Source: Cokeromyces recurvatus (lineage: Eukaryota > Mucoromycota > Mucoromycetes > Mucorales > Mucoraceae). Taken from it: 64,000 nt of DNA. The stretch is from assembly GCF_025118155.1 (NCBI RefSeq), contig NW_026251415.1, positions 273,426 to 337,425 on the forward strand. The letters run 5' to 3'. How positions within the stretch are numbered: position 1 is the first letter of the stretch; each line of letters opens with the position of its first letter. Shown here one piece after another: positions 11,990 through 23,800 of this stretch. A program made the translations under genes and the position numbers. The notes under the pieces are model-generated. The model did no database searches and was not told where the DNA came from. It saw nothing but the letters and a program-made list of their open reading frames with translations.

Positions 11990-12590
11990 GACTTGCTTTT
12001 AGGAAGGACGAGTAGGTCCCAGGTTTGTCATTCTGTAAAGTACAAAGCCGTCTAGGTCTTCTTTTCCCTGTTGTCTCCATTTTTGTGTAGTATGATAATT
12101 TAAGTTAGCAGCCATGGCAGCCTCTTTAGGTTTCATACCTTTCTGTTTCAAGAAAAAGAAATACATTTATCGATCCTTGGCTGTGTATCTACTGTATTCA
12201 GTTTCTCTTTCTTTCTTAGGGCTCACTTTAGTCATATTTAAGTCAGGTTCCTCGACTAACTATAAATCAAAATCAGAGTCATTCTTAACCATCTTCTTCA
12301 GATCTTTTATTTATTTTTTAAGCGAAACGAAGGAGCTTCATCGTATTGAGTAGCTTCATTCCTTCTATCATCAAAGATACTTCCTCTTCCATCTTTATGG
12401 TAAAAAGGCATTTCAGAGTCCATTGCTAAGTTTGAAATTGTAGAAAGAAGAAAAGTGTTTAGATTTTGATCAACTCGTCGATTTGGAAAAAGTGACCAAT
12501 TGACCAATTGGTCTTCAAAAAGCTGATCAATTGAGTTCAAAAACTTGACCGATTTTTTTTTTTTTGGTGAAGTGACCGAATACTGCATTG
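11990..12590 (-). mobile_element. Decayed DNA-transposon transposase, N-terminal HTH part
   Basis: Minus-strand pieces in shifting frames read MDSEMPFYHKD (near 12400), then ETEYSRYTAKDR, stop, MYFFFLKQKGMKPKEAAMAA and NYHTTQKWRQQGKEDLDGF. The KPKEAAxAANxxxxTxxKW segment is a helix-turn-helix of the Tc1/mariner-like (DDE superfamily) transposases that I associate with Mucorales. Frameshifts and stops break it, and no intact DDE part is seen downstream to 11640. No terminal inverted repeats were found by eye. Confidence 0.5.
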
Positions 12591-12644
12591 TTCTAGCTGC
12601 TTACTTTACGCCAAGCATATTCATCATATACAAAAAGTATTCAT

Positions 12645-12645
12645 C

Positions 12646-12677
<32 letters not shown>

Positions 12678-12715
12678 TTTCTTTTTTCCTTTCTTTTCTT
12701 TTCTTTTCCTTTTTC
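12645..12715. repeat. (CTTTTT)n/(CTTTT)n pyrimidine repeat
   Basis: About 70 nt of T with regularly spaced C, adjacent to the start of the transposase relic. Confidence 0.9.
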
Positions 12716-13019
12716 AAAGAAATGAATAAAGTTTCTTTGAACTAATAAAGTATGTAAAATTCATCTTTGAAATTGTAAGAAAATAAAAAAAAAAGAATTT
12801 ATACACTTGTTTGCAAATATCCACACATTAATAACTAAAGGAGTAAACAACATTTATACATGCGTGTGTAAAAAAAGATGAAATAAAGTTTAATACGTTC
12901 TCCTTAAAAAAAAAAGGAGAAAAAAGTACTTTTTCTTATCTTTTTTATCTTTTCTTTTCCTTTTCTTTTCTTTTCTTTTCTTCACAAATGTTGCCTTTTT
13001 TTTTCTTTTTTTTTCCCTA

Positions 13020-13950
13020 AAGTTAGAGAAAGTCAGGGTTATGAAGTGTGCTCAAGTCACATAGCTTGGCTTACTTGAGTTTGTAGAACTGTCCGTTTAT
13101 AACATGGCTAAAGGAGAGGGCCTAGACTCTCTTTTGGTTACTACATGCATATCCGCCTTCACCTTGGGTTATTGCAACCTTAGATAATTGATGGGACCTT
13201 ATCGAATTTTGACTGCTCAAGTTTGATTTATTTCCAAAGGAGGAGGGAAATAAAAAGGATACTTGGGGTTGGAAATTGTAAACCTGTTCCTTTTTTAGGG
13301 AGATTAGCGTACTCTTTGTCTGCACCATTGAAAGGGCTTATCTCAAGGTTTAGTTTTTCTGTTTTTCTTTTTGGAGGTTTTTCCTTCTTTTTATTTTTAT
13401 CTAGTTGCTGTTTATAAAATAAAAATAGATAAGGATGCACAGCTTACGTTTCTGACCGTGGTTTTTTCATCTATTTATTTAGTTGAAGAATCCCAACTTG
13501 TATTTACTGTTAAGTCAAAAGTAGATGCTAGGGGTCAAAGAAGGGACATTCTCAGGTAAACAATAGTCAGGTCGTGCACTTTATATATCTGGATTCCTTC
13601 CACTTCGCCACGCTACAGGTCAGAATGTTTAGCCCGGCTTCCAATGAAACTTACATCCAACTGTATTTTTTATTGGGGTAGGAAGTGAGGAATCCTATCT
13701 TTTTCTTCTAGCAAGGCTTGGGCCAGGTTGGACTTTGCCAAGTGTCTACTAGTTGAAATTGGACGTTTATCTTTCAAGTAGAAGTTTAGAGGGAGAAGAA
13801 AAAATTACAGCCCGTATCAATTTGTGTATGGGTTGTAATATTATTTTTGGGATTAGATATGCTTTCACCTTCTCGTGGTTAATCCTGTTAGTATCAAGTC
13901 TCTTCTACTAAAGAGATTTGAGAACTAAGAAAAGCATCTTTTTTTTTATA
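13020..13950. other. GC-elevated, non-coding block of unknown origin
   Basis: Base composition is visibly less AT-rich than the flanks and free of long homopolymers. All six frames are broken by stops, the longest being about 60-70 codons with no recognised family. It may be a decayed mobile element or an untranslated RNA locus. Confidence 0.3.
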
Positions 13951-14069
13951 AAATATTAATAAAAATGAAAAAGAAGTTTTTATAAAAAAACGTATTATAA
14001 CAACCCTGTAAATTAATTACTTCACTTTAAAAATCGGATATTAATAGCTGTTAAATTGTTTACCAAAAT

Positions 14070-14350
14070 GATATGTATTCTTGTCTTGTCTATAATATCT
14101 TACAAACCATTATATTTATTAGTATATAGTCTCAATCAAGGACACTGTATTAACTTTGTCTTGGCAAGGAATTGATAAATGAAGGAGAGTTCATCTTATA
14201 AAGAGAGAATAACAATTTGTCTTTCTCCTTAATCCTCTGCCATCTCTATAAGCTCATTCTATATCACTTTTATTGACTATAAGCTATTTCCTGCTCAATA
14301 AACTTATGGTAACTGTCGCTTGATAATCCTGGGACAATTGCTTCAACAAG
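14070..14350 (+). mobile_element. Possible solo LTR
   Basis: The stretch has a TATA-like TTATAAAGAGAG (about 14196-14207), a CT-rich segment, an AATAAA (about 14298-14303) and a TTCAACA end, the order seen in LTR promoters. No target-site duplication or second copy was found in the window, so this is weak. Confidence 0.2.
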
Positions 14351-14537
14351 TAAACATGATGTAATATGATATATATTTTATTTGTCTCCAAAAAAAAGAA
14401 AAGTTAACTATATGTGTATACCTGGATTCACTTCTGTTGGATTTAATCACCTCAATAAGAATCTACTCAGGCTTTCTAAATATTTCCCTTGTACATTGAT
14501 GTATATGTATGTGTATGTTTTCCCTTTTGTCCCTGAG

Positions 14538-14540
<3 letters not shown>

Positions 14541-14578
<38 letters not shown>
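14541..14578. repeat. 38-nt poly(T) run
   Basis: Uninterrupted T run in a gene-free stretch. Confidence 0.95.
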
Positions 14579-14936
14579 CGTACTTAATACTACAAGTTAG
14601 ACTGGTTTAAAGGGATTTTATTAGTGTTTAAAAACATTCTTGTTTAATTGGGGTATTATTAAAAATAAGAAACTTCCCACCCTGGATATCTAACTTTATC
14701 TAAATATATATGCATACATATACAAAACTATAGGGAATGGAGATAAGACCATGCCTCGTTCCTTTTCTCTCTTCCCAGTATAAAATGATTCTATTTATCA
14801 TTATTATTATCTAATTTTGATACACGTATTATAAAAGAGTAACTAATAAATTGGTAAAGCTCTTTAGACAGATACTTTGAGTATTAAACGTTGGTGACAC
14901 GCATACATCATCATTGTGAAAAAAAAAGAAAAAAAA

Positions 14937-15092
14937 ATGCAGAGTTTTTATTTACAAATGGAAGAATTTACTATTATAGAGTCATTCCATGTATATCATC
15001 CTTCCCAATCTAGTGTTAATGATTTGAATCAGGGAATAAAGCATACCTTTATTAGGGAAGAAAAACAAAAAATAAAAGGAAAATATCAGTAA
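14937..15092 (+). CDS. Hypothetical 51-aa ORF
   Basis: ATG at 14937 to TAA at 15090-15092, starting MQSFYLQMEEFTIIESFHVY. Composition is more coding-like than the surroundings, and it is preceded by an A-rich leader. No family recognised and no TATA box. It may be chance or a lone exon. Confidence 0.18.
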   Translation: MQSFYLQMEEFTIIESFHVYHPSQSSVNDLNQGIKHTFIREEKQKIKGKYQ

Positions 15093-15969
15093 AATAAGAA
15101 ATAAAATAAAGATTATATACAAATAAAGTGAGAATGATTAGATTTGATGGGTACTTTGTATAAGTAATATTGACATGCTGTTATTCCATCTTTACACATT
15201 GGTGTTACAGTATTTCATGATAATTACTATTTCGAGTGGCCTGTTGTAGAATGTGAATTATACTGATAGGGATTTTCATACTAAATCAATTATTATAAGT
15301 TTTGCAGATTTACTTTATATCTTATTGTTAGCCCAGCCTAAACTTTGTTTAAAGATATATTAAACAAACAAAAAAAGTCAGGAGTTATTTCTTCGAACGT
15401 TATAATAATATACAGATATATGAGACTTATTGTAAGTTTATTTATATTTATATTTTTCGTTATTATTATGTAAAAAAATGTCATCTTCATTACAAATTAG
15501 AACAAAGCTTGACCTTAGCTTGTGTTCAAATTGTGCATATATGAAAGCATCTGATAAAAGTTACAAAATAATATAAATTGCATAATAAAAAAAATAAATA
15601 AATAATGGAAGCGGGTAGCAGCAAAATTAAAAAAATAAAAAAAAAAATGGTATACTTATTAATCATTCTATCTTGCATATAATGAAATATCTATCATAAA
15701 TAATTTCAACTAAATCCTATATTTTTTTTTTATTTTTTTCAATTATAGGCCAAGAATCTTAATGAAGGTTAGCTTATAAAATTTGGAAACAAATAGAAGG
15801 AGGAAAGGGGGAGAGAGAGAGGGAGACAGAGAGAGGAGAAGGAATAAATATTATGTCAATGCATGTAATACTTTATATGGGAAAAAAAAGATATAAATAT
15901 ACATTTATATAAAGGAGAAGATAAAGAAGAAGAAAAAAGTCCCTTTTTCTTCTTCTTTTTTTCTTTCTT

Positions 15970-15971
<2 letters not shown>

Positions 15972-16006
<35 letters not shown>
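15972..16006. repeat. 35-nt poly(T) run just upstream of the TLD gene
   Basis: Ends 19 nt before the TLD gene start codon, so it is probably in its 5' UTR or core promoter. Confidence 0.95.
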
Positions 16007-16025
16007 CATTTAAAATTATTATCAT

Positions 16026-17552
16026 ATGAAAAAATTATTTAATTTTTCTTCTACTTCAGCAAACTATGGGATGAGCAAAGAACGCTTAACTCCTTTATAT
16101 CGTTCATTAACTCAAGATAGTCAATATACGAATGACGATTCACCTATAACAAAATTAGTATGCAAATTATTAGGTACATTTATATTCATAATAATGACAA
16201 TAAATGATATACATATATAAACCTCTAAAACCAAATACAACTTGTTTAAATATTTATATATAAAGGTTTACCTAGTCCAGCAGTAAGACCTCGGTTACGG
16301 CATAAATCACGATCAACGACATCAATCACCAAAAGTTCAGTTATTTCTTCATATCAAAATACAACTTTAATAGACTCTAATACTTCCGAAGAAAAAGCTG
16401 TACGAAAGCCATCAGCTATCACCATTGTGACACCGTCATGTACAGCAGCATCGTCCATTATCATGGACTGGGACCAGATTGAAGTATCAACCACTAATAA
16501 AGAAAAAGACGATACAAGCTCAATTTCTTCCAGTTTATCATCTACAAGTTATATTTCAACTGTAAATAGTTCAATCTATTTTATTGATAGTTCGAATAAT
16601 AAATGCATATCACCTGCGGTAGATGCGCTTGTTACAGCTAGTTTGATTCCCACAAAATATACAAAGTCAATTCTTGAATATATACCTTCAATAAAATTAA
16701 TCCATCGAAAACAAGATACAGAACCTGTGTTAACTGAAGCAATAGCTGAACGAGTAAGCTCATCATGTCATGTTTGATTTATAATTTTTTTTGTCTGTAG
16801 TAATCATGTTTCTATAGATTCGACCGTATATTCCTAAAAGATATAAAATAGCAGAAAAATGGAATCTTCTATATAGTCTAGATCAGCATGGAGTTAGTCT
16901 TACCACATTATATTCACTTATGAAAAAATATGATGGACCTTGTGTTATAATTTTAAAAGATGCAGATGAACAAGTAATATATTCATATATAAATATATAT
17001 ATATACATATCTGTATATACTTTATACATATACATTTCATGAGATTGATTGTCATAATAATTGCATGTCTAGATATTCGGTGCATATTTAAGTAATACAC
17101 TTTCTTTACAAAATTACTATTATGGAACTGGTGAATGGTAAACGTATATTTATACATACATACATAACATGATTTAGGTAATACTTAAACCTTTTTTTTT
17201 TCCTTTCCCCTTTTCCCTTTTTCCCCCCCCCCAAACCCCATTTAGTTTTTTATGGAAATTAAATGGAGAGACAATTAAAGTTTTTCCATGGACAGGAAAA
17301 AATGATTACATGATCCTGTCAGATTCTGATTTCATAGCTATAGGTGGAGGGTATGAATAAGTTATACGTTAAATTCCAGTTTCTTTATAAACGAATTTTT
17401 ATTATATTAGGGATGGTACATTTGGATTATGGTTAAACTCAGAGCTCGAGAAAGGTTATAGTAATACGTGCCCTACTTTTGATAATGAAATTTTATCTCT
17501 TAGACATGAATTTCGATGTCTAGAATTGGAAGCTTGGGGATTGTACATATAA
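16026..17552 (+). CDS. TLD-domain protein (OXR1 family)
   Basis: Exons 16026..16173, 16266..16753, 16818..16973, 17073..17137, 17246..17350 and 17411..17552 give 367 aa. Residues 1-212 are a Ser/Thr-rich, probably disordered N-region. Residues 213-367 are a complete TLD domain: IRPYIPKRYKIAEKWNLLYS, then IFGAYLSN, YYGTGECFLWKLNG, FPWTGKNDYMILSDSDFIAI, GGGDGTFGLWL and the closing FRCLELEAWGLYI. TLD proteins of the OXR1 group protect against oxidative damage and bind V-ATPase, promoting its disassembly. No LysM or GRAM domain is seen, so this is the short fungal form. The start is the first in-frame ATG, 19 nt after a poly(T) run; a further upstream exon cannot be excluded. Intron 4 contains a C10 run. 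Confidence 0.92.
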
Positions 17553-18043
17553 AGTATACCCTTTATCACTTTTGTGTATGTGTACGTGTGTAAATATAAA
17601 TATTATATTCATTTATAATATTCAACATTAAAATCAAGTTTGTAAAATATTTATATGTATATATAGAATCAAAAAAAGAAGTTTTATGTACGTTTACGCA
17701 AAATGATATTCTACTAATTTTATATACATAATTACCTTTTTATTATTATTCAATATATTTGCATTCTATCTTATTTTAACGGTCAGCTTATAAAGTCATT
17801 ATATTAATGATATATTATTTATTTATTTCTGCATGTGTAATAATAATCATGAATTATCATAGTTAATATTCAATGACTTTTTAATACTGAAGAGTATGAT
17901 TATTTATCGTAAATGTATAAATCAAGTCTTTTGTGTATGTCTGTGTATTTATTTATTGAATATATTGTCTTTGTTCTTCTTGATTATTAAGAAAATACTC
18001 TAAACTTAAGATAGTCGTTAGAAGTGATATATCATGGTCATAA

Positions 18044-18082
<39 letters not shown>

Positions 18083-18603
18083 CTTAAAATGTACAATTTT
18101 AATTTAAACTGGACCACACATGTATATGATTGATTACATAATTTTTTTTATACCACTATTTGGGCGCCCCAAACAGATATCAGTTTAAAGTAGTTTTAGT
18201 AACCTTTTTGACACTAATGCAAATTTGAAAAGACAGTTTAAAAATGGAAGGAGGGGGGGGAGAAGAGGGAAGGTTCATGATTTATTGTAGATTACCAAGT
18301 AACTAGTAATTCATATCTATAATTAAGAATCCTTTTTTTTTGTGGTTATTATAGAATTTAGTCACTTTTAGTATCCATAAAATGGTTATTTTTTTAAGAG
18401 TTTTTTCTTTTATTGTTATGAAGCAAAAAAAAATATTAACAAAATGAAAGCAATACAAAATAAAACAATTTTTAAATACTTTCGTACGCCTCCTTTTCTT
18501 TTTTGGTAAAAGTATCATTATTTTTATCTATATATAGCCTGAGGATTTCAGTGTGTATATTTAAATATGTATATACATATATGTATATATAAGGAAGAGT
18601 CAT
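17553..18603. other. Convergent intergenic, no gene
   Basis: 3' flanks of the TLD and PDA1 genes. It holds a 31-nt poly(T) run (18047-18077) and a short G7-8 tract near 18255. No coherent ORF. Confidence 0.6.
18047..18077. repeat. 31-nt poly(T) run
   Basis: Uninterrupted T run between two convergent genes. Confidence 0.95.
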
Positions 18604-20018
18604 TTAGTAATGGTAAATTTCGTTGGGTTCACGTCCACGAACTGAAGAAGGTTCAGAACCAGGAATATAAATATCAGTAAAGAATTCAGATGTAGATGGC
18701 TCAGGGGCTGCTTCTGCCTTCTTAAGTGCATCATCGACCAACTTACGTGCTTCCTTATCAATATTCTTGAGATCAGCTTCAGTAGCCAATCCATGTTCAA
18801 TCAAGACATGCTTCATACCCATAATAGGATCAGAAGTAGAACGCATATGTTGAATTTCTTCACGTGTTCGGTATGTGGTGCCAGGATCAGACATAGAATG
18901 ACCACCATAACGATAGGTAGACATTTCCATGACAAGGGGACCCTTTCCAGATGTTGTCCATTCCTTAGCATATTGACAAGCTTTATAAACTGAAAGAACA
19001 TCCATGCCGTTCACCTTAAGGCCAGGGATATAATCACCACGTTTATAATATTCAGTGGATGCAGATGATCGATTAGCAGAGGTACCCATACCATATTTAT
19101 TGTTTTCACAGACAAAGACACATGGGAGATCCCAAAGCTTAGCCATATTATAGGCTTCAAATACTTGACCTTGATTGGATGCACCATCACCATAAAGTGC
19201 AAAAGTGACTGAAGGGTTTTCAAGGTACTTTTGTGCAAAAGCAACACCAGCTCCTAAGGGTACTTGTGCGCCAACAATACCATTACCACCATAAAATGAG
19301 GGAGCAAACATGTGCATAGAACCACCTTTACCCTTTGAAATACCAGTACTACGACCCATTAACTCGGCTAAAATACTTTCAACTGATCCACCACGAAGAT
19401 AAGTAAAACCATGGCATCGATAAGCAGTAATGACATGATCATTTTGAGTGATGGCAGCTTCCATACCAACAGAAACAGCTTCCTAAGAAATCCAAAAAAA
19501 AAAACAATTTAGTCTCCGAACGCAAACTTGTGACATCAAACGCGGGGTTCATTTACCCAGCATCCCCCGCGTTTGCCCGCTGCAATCCTTTTCCTCCCCA
19601 CAAAAAAATAAAATAAAATAATTTTTTTTCTTTATTATACCTGTCCATTACATAAATGACAGAAACCACGAATTTTCTTGGCCTTGTAAAGACCATCAGC
19701 TGCTGTCTCCATACGTCTCATAGTAGCCATCTTAGTATACATATCAATTAATTGATCCTTAGTAATTTCAACTTCAAGACCGGGTTTCTCACAATTATAA
19801 GTTTCGAAAGAAGACTCAGGTAATGCAATTGTCAACTTTTCCTCCGAAAAACGAGGCATACTAGTAGACATAGCACGCTACAATATATAAATGATTTAAT
19901 TATCTTCTCTAAAGCATATTTGATTTCTTTCTTGTGGAGGTTTTTTTTTTATTTTTACCATGGGATTTATAGCGACCATACGCTTAGTAGCAAATAATCG
20001 AGATGCTGAACGAAGCAT
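18604..20018 (-). CDS. PDA1: Pyruvate dehydrogenase E1 component subunit alpha
   Basis: Exons 19959..20018, 19641..19877 and 18604..19482 give 391 aa, the usual length. With the beta subunit and thiamine diphosphate it decarboxylates pyruvate in the mitochondrial matrix and passes acetyl groups to E2. Residues 1 to about 25 ([14 protein letters not shown]...) form a basic presequence. The ThDP/Mg motif runs from GDGASNQG to CENN. The regulatory loop [12 protein letters not shown] then TYRTREE keeps the serine phosphorylated by PDH kinase in other eukaryotes. [10 protein letters not shown] follows directly after the exon 2-3 junction and confirms it. It is divergent from MOT1, separated by 867 bp that include two long poly(T) runs. 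Confidence 0.97.
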
Positions 20019-20110
20019 TTTTGATGATTAAAGAGGAAAAAAAAAGAAAGAAAAGAAAAAAAAAGAAAAATAAAATAAAATAAACAAAAAGGCTTTTTCA
20101 AGTTTTTTTT

Positions 20111-20112
<2 letters not shown>

Positions 20113-20160
<48 letters not shown>
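20113..20160. repeat. 48-nt poly(T) run
   Basis: About 95 bp upstream of the PDA1 start, so on its template this is a poly(A) run. Confidence 0.95.
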
Positions 20161-20163
<3 letters not shown>

Positions 20164-20755
20164 TAAACAAGGTCCCGCAAGATTACTAGAATGTTTTTTT
20201 TGGGGAATAATCGGGAGAAAATAGTTTGATTGGCTAAAATAGAATGTTTTTCAGGAGGGTATACAGGGATTTGCTAATGAATACTAAAATTTGTGATAGG
20301 CTTTGTAGAAATTATTATCGCTTAGGACAAATTTTATGCTAAGTGACTTTGTGCTATCATATTTTATTTTTATTTTTATTTTTATTTATTTTGTTTTATT
20401 TTTATTTTCATTTTTTTTTTTTTTTTTTTTTTGATGGAGAAAAAAAATATAAAAAGCTTTTAACTTTTTACAAAACCAGGTTTTAGCTGCTTGGATATCC
20501 TATTGTAAATTATTTAAAATAGGATACACCAGGTAAACATATGTATAAATATATGCAAAGCATTTTACATGAATACAGTAATTTTATTACTGGTAAAAAG
20601 AGGCATATATCCTTTTATTTATCAATAACATGCAGAAGAAAAGTCTTCTAAAATCTAAAACTAAAAAAGCAAACTGAGTATGAACTTCACAAGAAATAAA
20701 AAATTTTAAAGCATATTTTCTAACTGTATATAAAATAATCATAATTAAAAAGCCT

Positions 20756-20757
<2 letters not shown>

Positions 20758-20794
<37 letters not shown>
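20758..20794. repeat. 37-nt poly(T) run
   Basis: About 90 bp upstream of the MOT1 start. Confidence 0.95.
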
Positions 20795-20885
20795 CTTATT
20801 TTTTTAATATAACTATATATATTCATATATATAAAAAAAACACACACACACATTTGCACATACTATAAGTTGAACTGGTTATAAT

Positions 20886-23800
20886 ATGGCCACAAGGTAA
20901 TAAATTCATGTTAATCGTAATGCACAATTTATTTAAATTTTGTTTTACATTAGACTCGATCGGTTGGTTTTATTATTAGACACCGGCTCAACAACTGCCG
21001 TTCGACGTACAGCTGCTCAACAGCTCGGTGAAATTCAAAAACAACACCCAGGAGAACTTTATAATCTTTTATCAAGAGTAATGGACCATTTTTTCTATAT
21101 TCACTACATTACACTAACTTGTTACTTAGGTTGTTGTACATTTAAAAAGTAAAGCATGGGATACTCGTTGGGCTGCAGGTCAGGCATTAGAAGCAATAGC
21201 TGCTAATGTTCCTGTTTGGGATCCGCCCATCGATAGTCCTGATGCAATTGAAGATAACGATGTTGACCAACACAAACTACAGTTTAACCAGTTTGATCTT
21301 GCATCCGTTCTTCAACATGGCAAGCTATTATTAGGTTCGGCTGGTAAAGAATATGATATTGATTTTTCAGATATGACACCACAAGAACGATTGGAACTTC
21401 AGAGACGTAATTTAAAAGAACGTTTAGGTCTAGCAAGTCAATTTATGGATGGTAAAATAAATTATATTATTGATCAGCATCAACCATAGATTCTTACATT
21501 ATATAATTTGTAGTTGATTTGGTAGAAGACGCTGATTTAGAAACAAAACACAACAAAAAGACTGTATCTAAAAGTCCTTCACCTTCACCATCTACTACTA
21601 CCACTACTACCACTACCACTACCACTACTACTAATACTACTACTATTTCACCTGCTATTGCTGAAATCAATATGGCTGGGTTATCAGCTCGTGAACGAAA
21701 CATGTTAAAACGTAAAATGAAATTAGAGTCAAAGATGAAGAATAAAAAAGAAAAGTAATGATTTCATTAAATTTTTTGCAACATGCTTAAAATTAATCTC
21801 CTTTTGTTGATAGAGTCCGTGTACTGGATTTGAAAGGCAAATCACCAAAATCTATTAAAGTAGAGAGTAAAGAAGGTAAATCGTGCTAAATCTATTCTTC
21901 AAAAAAAAAAAAAAAAATATGTGTTGTAAGCTAAATAGTTAATATTAGAATTCGAATTCACTGCTCAACCTCAATCAGATAAATTTGTTGTAGAAGTAAA
22001 AAAACCTGTAAATGAAAATAATCCAGATGAGGTTCAAAGAGATTGGCCATTCAAAATGATTTGTGAGCATTTATGTTTAGATTTATTTGATCCTGCTTGG
22101 GAAATTCGTCATGGAGCTGGTATAGGTTTACGTAGTATTTTAAAGGCTCATGGTAACGGTGCTGGCAAAAGACGTAAGTTTTTGTTTTTGTAATACTACT
22201 TTCTTCTTGCAACATATTACTAAATTATTAGAGTATAGTGGTAAAGGATAAAAATAAAAATGATGAACTACATAATGCATGGTTAGAGGATGTGGCAATT
22301 CGTTTACTATGTGTCTTTGCATTAGATCGATTTGCCGATTTTGTATCTGATCAAGTCGTTTGTCCTGTCCGTGAGACATGTTCACAAACATTAGGCGTTG
22401 TATTGCAATATATGACACCCAATTCTGTACAAAAAGTTCATGAAAATTTATTAAAACTCATTAACCAAGATGATCCTGCTTTTGGCGGACGCTCGATTTG
22501 GGAAGTACGACATGCAGGTTTATTAGGACTCAAATATACAGTAGCCGTCAGAAAGGATTTAGTAGAACTGTTAGTAGAAGGTACTACAGGCGCTATCATT
22601 TTAGGTTTAAGAGATCATGATGACGATGTAAGAGCCGTCAGCGCTGCTACATTATTGCCTATTACAGCTGAATTTGTACGTATGAGTTCAAAGGATCGTA
22701 TTCAGATTGTCATGTCAACTTTATGGGACTGTCTTATCGATCTAAAAGATGATCTAACAGCTTCTACTGGAGCTGTCATGGATCTAATCGCAAAGATGTT
22801 TGAACAGCCGGGTGTAATGGATATGGTTCGTGAACACTGCAGTTTATCAGAACTTGTACCCCGTCTTCATCCATTTTTTAGACATACCATTGCTAGTGTT
22901 CGCATGGCCGTTTTGAATACTTTACTAACATTTATTGACTGTGGTACAGCCTCTGAATGGATTGATGAACGCGTTTATCGTCTTACGTTTCAAAACTTGA
23001 TTGTGGAAGAAAAGTTAGATATTATCGAAAAGACATTAGCAGTTTGGAAAGGTCTGACGATTAGTGGTAAAGTAGAAACAGCGCTTGTATTACAGGGAAC
23101 ACAAAATTGGCTTGGTAGTTGGTTTGAGATTACCATGACACCTATTGGCCAGCCACTTGACACTGCATCTTACTTTTATAAACCTCCTGGAGCTTTTGGT
23201 AATGGTGGAACATTAGCCAAAACAACGTCAGCGCCTATTATCGATAGAGCTAGTAAGAGGAATAAAAGGGCAAATACAAATGTGAATGTTGGGGATGCAG
23301 AAACTCTATCTAAGGACATAGATAGAGAAGATGGACACAATTTAGATGCAGGTATGATTGCTCAAGATTTCTCATTGATTACTACCGAACAAGTGATGCG
23401 CTGTCGTGTTGCCTGTACAACTGCATTAGGTATGGCAATGAGCACCTGGCCGGACGATTCGATGGAAATGTCATATCAGGAAGTTTTATTAAACCTCTTA
23501 ACTTCTCAGTGGGCGCTTAAACGACAATTAGGAGCAATGGCAGTCGAAGAATGGGCTAAAGCTGTCTTAAAAGCCCGTTACAATGTTGATCGTATCAGTC
23601 ATGCTCCTCCAGATGCTATCTTAGCCACAACTCATAACTTCCCTAAATCACTCTCAAACGCCATGATTGCCAACTTGGAGAATGCTGCATCTAACACAAC
23701 TGCGTTTTATTTTGAGCTTGTTCATGTCTTAAAACGTATTCGAAATGAATGTCAAAATCTTATGAATGCGTTCAATATTGAAGCAAAAGTACCAATCGAA

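Larger units (their letters stand above)
11296..16025. other. 4.7-kb gene-poor region with repeats and decayed elements
   Basis: Contains the transposase relic at 11990-12590, a pyrimidine repeat (12645-12715), an unexplained GC-richer block (13020-13950), an LTR-like stretch (14070-14350), 38-nt and 35-nt poly(T) runs, and a 51-codon ORF at 14937-15092. No intact recognised gene. Confidence 0.55.
20019..20885. other. PDA1/MOT1 divergent intergenic with three T tracts
   Basis: Carries poly(T) runs at 20113-20160 (48 nt), about 20411-20432 and 20758-20794 (37 nt), (TTTTA)n near 20360-20410 and a short (CA)6 at about 20839-20852. The promoters of both genes must lie here. No ORF of interest. 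Confidence 0.6.

Noticed and set aside
12114..12353. 79-codon + strand ORF
   Set aside because: Antisense of the transposase relic, whose HTH reads on the minus strand.
12960..13015. Poly-pyrimidine stretches as a CRISPR-like or satellite array
   Set aside because: No spaced unique spacers; simple slippage repeats.
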